The notes beneath the pieces were generated by a model. That model made no database searches, was not told the origin of the DNA, and worked only from the letters and a program-made list of their open reading frames with translations. The position numbers and the translations under genes were made by a program. From positions 507,764 to 571,763 of the forward strand of contig VZQC01006352.1 in NCBI GenBank assembly GCA_009823505.1: a stretch of DNA of 64,000 nt, written 5' to 3'. This stretch comes from Rhizomys pruinosus (taxonomy: Eukaryota; Chordata; Mammalia; Rodentia; Spalacidae). Below, piece by piece: positions 59,024 to 64,000 of this stretch. The first letter of the stretch is position 1; each line of letters starts with the position of its first letter.

Positions 59024-59439
59024 CCAAGTTTTTTCTCATTACCTTAAAATCATTTCACACTATGCTTTCTTACAGTGATATCCTTTTGGCACCTCTGTTA
59101 CAGATTTTCCTAAGTTCATTCACTCTGCTCTATCAGGCTAAGGGTTTATTTATTTATTATGTATTTATTTTTAGCTAGAACATTTTCCCTGTTACTATTG
59201 TTTTATTTAGGATTATTAGAAATTTGAAATTCATTTCAACTGCAAGTTCTTCACCAAAAACTCTATAATATAAATAAATACTTTATACTTATAAACATAT
59301 TAATTAATTAAAATGTCATTTAAATATAATTCCATGGTTGATTGATAAAAATTCATCAGCCCAAAAGGTGCCAAACTTTGCACATGTGAGGACTTGTTCT
59401 GCTTGTGTTCACTATTTCATTTAGAAAATGTTGTTTAAC
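59024..59439. other. Unassigned AT-rich sequence
   Basis: Nothing recognised. Confidence 0.4.
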
Positions 59440-59449
59440 AAATTATCTC

Positions 59450-61046
59450 CTTCACAGGCTTGGAAACAAAAGTTCTTAAATTCATTTGGAGAAACAAAAG
59501 ACCCCGAATAGCCAAATCAATCCTGAGTGAAAAGAGCTACACAGGAGGGATCTCTATACCAGATTTTAAACTATACTACAGGGCTATAGTCATAAAAACA
59601 GCCTGGTACTGGCACAAAAACAGACCTGTTGACCAATGGAACAAAACCGAAGATCCAAATCTGAGCACATATAATTTCAGCCATCTCATATTTGACAAGG
59701 GGGCCAAGAAACCACAATGGAGAAAAGACAGCATCTTCAGCAAGTGGTGTTGGCAAAACTGGATCACCACTTGTAGAAGAATGAAATTAAACCCCTACCT
59801 CTCGCCCTGTACAAAAGTCAACTCCAGATGGATTAAAGACCTCAACGTGAAACCCCAAACTCTGAAGATGATAGAAGAAAAAGTTGGCAGCAGACTACAA
59901 GACATAGGCGTAGGAAAAGACTTCCTAAATCAGACAGCAGCTGCACAAGAATTAAGGTCGACAATTGACAAATGGGACCTCATCAAACTCAAAAGCTTCT
60001 GTACATCAAAAGAAACAATCAAGGAAGTGAAGAGAAATCCCACAGAGTGGGAGGAAACCTTCACTGCAGATTCATCTGACAAAGCATTGATTTCCAGAAT
60101 ATATAAACTACTCAAAAAACAAAGAAAAAAGAAAACAAACGACCCGCTCAATAGATGGAGCAAAGAACTGAACAGAGACTTCACAAGCGAGGAATTAGAG
60201 ATGTCTGAGAAACACCTCAAGAACTGCTCAACATCACTAATCATTAAGGAAATGCAAATCAAAACCACTTTAAGATATCATCTTACTCCAGTAAGACTGG
60301 CTAGGATCAAGAAAACAAATGATACCAAGTGCTGGAGAGGTTGTGGGGAAAGGGGAACACTCATCCACTGCTGGTGGGAATGTAAACTCGTACAGCCACT
60401 ATGGAAAGCAGTGTGGAGAACCCTTGGAAGACTTGGAATGAACTTGCCACCCGACCCAGCCATACCACTCCTGGGCATGTACCCTCAAGACTTACGCCAC
60501 CACAGAGATACATGCACGGCCATGTTTATTTCAGCTCTCTTCACAATAGCAAAGAGCTGGAACCAACCTAAATGCCCCTCAACTGATGAATGGATAGAGA
60601 AAATGTGGTACATCTACACAATGGAGTTCTATGCAGCAGTAAAGAAAGACGACATCACGAGCTTTGCAGGAAAATGGCTGGAGCTAGAGGACATCATGCT
60701 GAGTGAAGTAACACAGTCCCAGAAAAACAAACGACGAATGGTATCCCTCATCTGTGGATGCTAGTGCCAATTACCCAGTTGTAAGTATTTCTTGTGTAGG
60801 GCCCCCTGAGCTTCTGTACAAAGCAGTTGGACATAATGCATTTTGGAAACAACAACAACAACAGAAAATACGGCATCAAAGAACTGACTGAAACAGTGAA
60901 CTTCTGCTCAAAACAGTCAACGTCCCCATGGAAAATATTGAGAAAGACTAAGAGATGGAAAGCATGTTTGGCAGAATGCACGAGCTCTGACGGGGTGGGG
61001 GAATGAGCGGGAACACGGGTCTAGATTTGTTAAAAATAAAAAAAAA
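59450..61046 (+). mobile_element. Young 5'-truncated L1 (L1-E)
   Basis: Flanked by the target duplication aaattatctc (59440-59449 and about 61047-61056). It starts within ORF2, carries the rest of ORF2 without a stop, then a 280-bp 3' UTR with a (caa)n patch, a G-rich segment (tctgacggggtgggggaatg) and a short A-rich tail. It is the best preserved L1 sequence in the window and serves as the reference for the other copies. Confidence 0.95.
59460..60764 (+). pseudogene. L1-E ORF2 C-terminal third, open reading frame
   Basis: 434 codons with no stop: the region after the RT catalytic core through the C-terminal domain. Visible landmarks are [17 protein letters not shown] at the start, [14 protein letters not shown], the Cys-rich segment [18 protein letters not shown] (about residues 296-313; Cys/His spacing as in L1 ORF2p), and [21 protein letters not shown] full ORF2p is about 1280 residues, so some 850 are missing, including the endonuclease and RT active site. 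The first Met is internal to ORF2, not a real start. No function is expected. Confidence 0.93.
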
Positions 61047-61056
61047 AAATTATCTC

Positions 61057-61660
61057 AATTGTCATTGGAAAATATTTGATAGGATTTGTTTTATTACTTA
61101 GGTACTGATTTTAAGAATGAATCTTAGGGAAAGACATACATACTTTTTATCAGATATTTACATCCATCTTTCATTAATACTTATACCTGGGAGTTGTCCC
61201 CCACCTACAAATGGTGGAAGTGAGTAATCAGTGTTTATTTGTACACTCAAGATCCTCTGGCTTGTCAGGGGAGAATTCCTATATTTGAGCAAAATGTTTC
61301 CTGACTCTTTATACCATAGCTTCTCTTTGTCCAGACCAACACAACCAGGAACTTGATGGGAGGTAGTTCCATGGCTGGTAGTGTAGGCTGCCTATAGATC
61401 CTTCAACTCTGCTTTGAACACGTTTGAAGTTTCCTTTGGGATATAATTTATTTCATGGAACTCTAAAAATTCTTTATTTTATTTAGCATTTGTACACTTT
61501 ATACAATGTTTGCTAGTCAAATTTTGGGCCCTGCTCCATATCCCCAAACCACCACCAGAACTCATGCATTACAACATAAATATTAGGTACTATCCAGTCA
61601 AGCTTTTGAACCCAGATGTACATTCATCCACTGGAGTCTAGTCACCACATCTAGAAATCT
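61057..61660. other. Mostly unassigned sequence
   Basis: About 61505-61620 may belong to the same old L1 3' UTR as 61911-62400, but the match is weak. Otherwise nothing recognised. Confidence 0.35.
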
Positions 61661-61895
61661 TTTTTTTTTTATTTATGTGTATGAATATACTGTCTGCATG
61701 TAGGTCTGTGCACCCATGTAATGCAATGCTGCGGAGGTCAGAAGTGGGTGTTGGATTCCCCTTGAACTGGATTTCTCCTGGAATTGGAGTTACAGACGGT
61801 TCTCAGCCACAATGTGGGTGCTGGGGATCGAACCTGGGTCCTCTGCAAGAGCAGTAGGTGCTCTTAACAGCTAGGCCATCTCTCCAGCCCCCAGT
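61661..61895 (-). mobile_element. Young B3-like SINE of the internal-duplication subfamily
   Basis: Perfect 14-bp target duplication acatctagaaatct (61647-61660 and 61896-61909). The reverse-strand head complement ctaggccatctctccagccc and the internal pair gaactggatttctcctgg / aattggagttaca are present. Confidence 0.93.
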
Positions 61896-61910
61896 ACATC
61901 TAGAAATCTT

Positions 61911-62400
61911 AAGTAAGGAATACTCTTTATTGCCCAACAGTAATCAGTCTCCAGTTCAGGGCGAGTCCCCCATGAATTTCTCTTGCTTCACCCTTCACTC
62001 TGGGACCTTGTCTGAGTTGGCACGGGACCCATGCCTGATGCCACAAGTTTACATGTGAAATCATCCTGTAGTCTAAAAGTCTCTGTTTCACTATGTTTAT
62101 GAAGCAGCCTTGGCTCTTACAATCTCTCCACCCCTTCTTTTGCAATGATCCCTGAGCCATGGGTTGGTGAGTCTTAATATAGGAATTCCATCTACGGATA
62201 CACACTCTAGACCCTCCCATTCTTTGAAACTTAGTCAGTTGTGACCTTCTGTGAATTGCACTCTATTTTATAAGGAGGCTTCAATGGTGATAATTGAGGG
62301 ATGCACTCATTGTCTCCCTGCCACTCATTCAGCTGTGTTCTACAAGTCTTTAGTGTAGAGGTTCAACTGTAGATGTGCCTCCTAGAACTGGACATCTTTC
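61911..62400 (-). mobile_element. Old L1 (Lx-type) 3' UTR fragment
   Basis: Reverse strand. Wording such as ctccaccccttcttttgcaa, tgatccctgagccatgggtt and ataaggaggcttcaatgg resembles the 3' UTR of old rodent L1s and parallels 43540-43720. Ends approximate. Confidence 0.55.
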
Positions 62401-62715
62401 ACATGTATATTTTCTGTGTCTGACAAGTTGTGGGATTCTGCATTAGTCATCTAGACATTCTTATATTGTTTCAGTTAAGTTCACAAAATTGTTGTTTTGG
62501 AATTTCCAGATTTACTTGGTTCAATAAAGTAATGATTGACATTTAAGTATGTGTATATACAAGACTAAATGTAAATTAGCTAATACTAAATATTATTAGA
62601 AACTACCTTATTAGATCATGGGGGGAATATTTCTAGTACTCAGGTACTGTATGAGGCAAAATGCCTTCTCTCTTTGTGTGCCAGTGCATTCTGTAAAACA
62701 CAATGACATCCTAGA
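62401..62715. other. Unassigned sequence
   Basis: Nothing recognised. Confidence 0.4.
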
Positions 62716-62936
62716 TTTTTAATTTTCTTTATTATTTTTATTTTGGGTGTATGCATGTATTTCCTGCATGCATGTTAGTGCACCTGTGTAATGCAATGTT
62801 CACAGAGGACAGAAGATGCCATCATATCCCCTGTAACTTGAGTTATAGACTGTTATTAGCCACTATGCTGTGTTTCAATCTTAGGTCTTCTGCAAGCACA
62901 ATCATTGCTATTAGTCACTCAACCATCTCTCCAGCT
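62716..62936 (-). mobile_element. B2/B3-type SINE
   Basis: Reverse strand: T-rich tail, gtgtatgcatgtatttcctg, gtaatgcaatgttcacagag, and head complement cactcaaccatctctccagc. Moderately diverged. Confidence 0.8.
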
Positions 62937-63123
62937 ACAAAGACATGCTAGATTTCAAAACAGTTCTTTGTTGGTAGATGTTACAAGTCTTTACTTACTT
63001 ATTTATTTTTTTTTATTTAGATCAATTGTGGTTCCTTACACTGGTCACTTTTAAAACTACATATTTAACCAATAATTAAATGGTCAAATATCTAAAATAC
63101 ACTTTTTCTGACATTCCAGTTAT

Positions 63124-63439
63124 TGTGGTTTGATTTTCTAATTCCTATTATAGCCTTATGAGTCCAAACACTTGAGACCTAACCAGTGGTGTTTGGGTAG
63201 CTTATTGAAGTTGTAGGAGATGGAGTCTTACTAGTATGACTGGGAGTGTGTTTCGTGTATTAAATCTTCACCACATTTGTTGTTTTATCTTTGCTTCCTA
63301 AGTAGGGATGAAATGTCATCACCCTTTTTATTCCAGCATGCTTTCTCTGCCTGTTGCCACAGCTTTCCCACTTATCACAAAATCTCAACCCAAAATTGCT
63401 CTTTCTCTATTAAGATTTTTGATAGCGTATTTTATCACA
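63124..63439 (+). mobile_element. ORR1-type MaLR LTR, solo
   Basis: Begins tgtggtttgattttcta and ends tttatcaca (TG...CA). Internal order (ttatagccttatgagtcc, aaacacttgagacc, ccagtggtgtttgg, atgctttctctgcctg) follows a rodent ORR1/MT-type LTR. It is shorter than typical and diverged. No target duplication was recognised. Confidence 0.6.
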
Positions 63440-63498
63440 GGAAATGTAAAATTTAACTTTAAAAACAGAAATTACTTTCCTTTAAAAAATATGATCCA

Positions 63499-63756
63499 GG
63501 GGCTGGAGAGATGGCCTAGCGTTTAGGAGCACCAACTGCTCTTGCCGAGGACCTGGGTTCGATCCCCAGCACCCACATGGGGGCGGAGAACCGTCTGGAG
63601 CTCCAATTCCAGGAGAACTCCAGTTCCAGGGGAATCCGACACCCTCTTCTGACCTCTGCGGCATTGCACAACACGGGTGCACACACTTGCATGCAGACAG
63701 TACATTCATACACATACAAAATTAAATAAAATTAATAAAAAAAATTTAAAAAAAAT
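63499..63756 (+). mobile_element. Young B3-like SINE of the internal-duplication subfamily
   Basis: Perfect 14-bp target duplication aaaaatatgatcca (63485-63498 and 63757-63770). Intact boxes (gggttcgatccccagc), internal pair gctccaattccaggagaa / ctccagttccagggga, and an AATAAA-containing A-rich tail. Nearly identical to 55823-56076. Confidence 0.95.
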
Positions 63757-64000
63757 AAAAATATGATCCAAAACAGAAATTGTTTTTCTCTAAAAATCTG
63801 AAAAAAGTTAAATAATAGTTTATTTATGAATTAGTTCTTATTTTGTCTTAATTTGCTTAACATATTCTTATCCATAATTCTTAACACTTCTACTTTCTCA
63901 TGGAAAGTCATATTACAAAATAACCTTATTTTCTTCTGAGGCTTGGCATAAAAATATTTAACCATTTACTTGGAATTAACCAAAATGATATATTATGCTA

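Noticed and set aside
59571..60478. Minus-strand frames over L1-E
   Set aside because: Antisense shadows of the open L1 ORF2 on the plus strand.

Overview
This window is non-coding DNA from a muroid rodent nuclear genome. The SINE mix (B1, B2/B3-type and B4-type), the MT/ORR1-type MaLR LTRs and L1 elements with tandem monomers in the 5' UTR are all rodent-specific. I cannot name the genus. I found no cellular protein-coding gene, rRNA, true tRNA or CRISPR array. The only long reading frames that encode recognisable protein belong to L1 retrotransposons.

Layout. 0-13.3 kb: many SINE copies, two opposed B2/B3 SINEs, and a minus-strand non-autonomous MaLR/ERVL-type provirus (10102-11975), within otherwise unassigned sequence. 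13.3-17.8 kb: a CpG-rich minisatellite of about 186-bp units, preceded by a C40-T14-C8 tract and followed by AT-rich sequence. It is present twice in direct tandem with a single N at the joint, and the pattern looks like an assembly or gap-filling artefact. 17.8-34.5 kb: scattered SINEs, an old plus-strand L1 ORF2, an ancient MLT1-like LTR, microsatellites and long AT-rich stretches with no identifiable feature. 35.0-41.1 kb: a nearly complete minus-strand L1 with ORF1, ORF2 and 5' monomers, all broken. 43.5-55.0 kb: a nest of insertions. An old L1 is split by a younger L1 (44694-52507, matching 16-bp target duplications), which is itself interrupted by a solo MaLR LTR and by a 1991-bp LTR-internal-LTR provirus whose two LTRs are each 408 bp and which keeps a tRNA-Leu-like primer-binding site. 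55-64 kb: young SINEs with clear target-site duplications, a young 5'-truncated L1 whose 434-codon ORF2 end is still open, and an ORR1-type LTR.

Functionally the region is a record of retrotransposition: L1 supplies the machinery, SINEs are mobilised by it, and MaLR elements are non-autonomous LTR passengers. The items most worth checking are the CpG-rich minisatellite, its apparent false duplication, the datable nested insertions at 43.5-55 kb and a B3-like SINE subfamily with an internal duplication.
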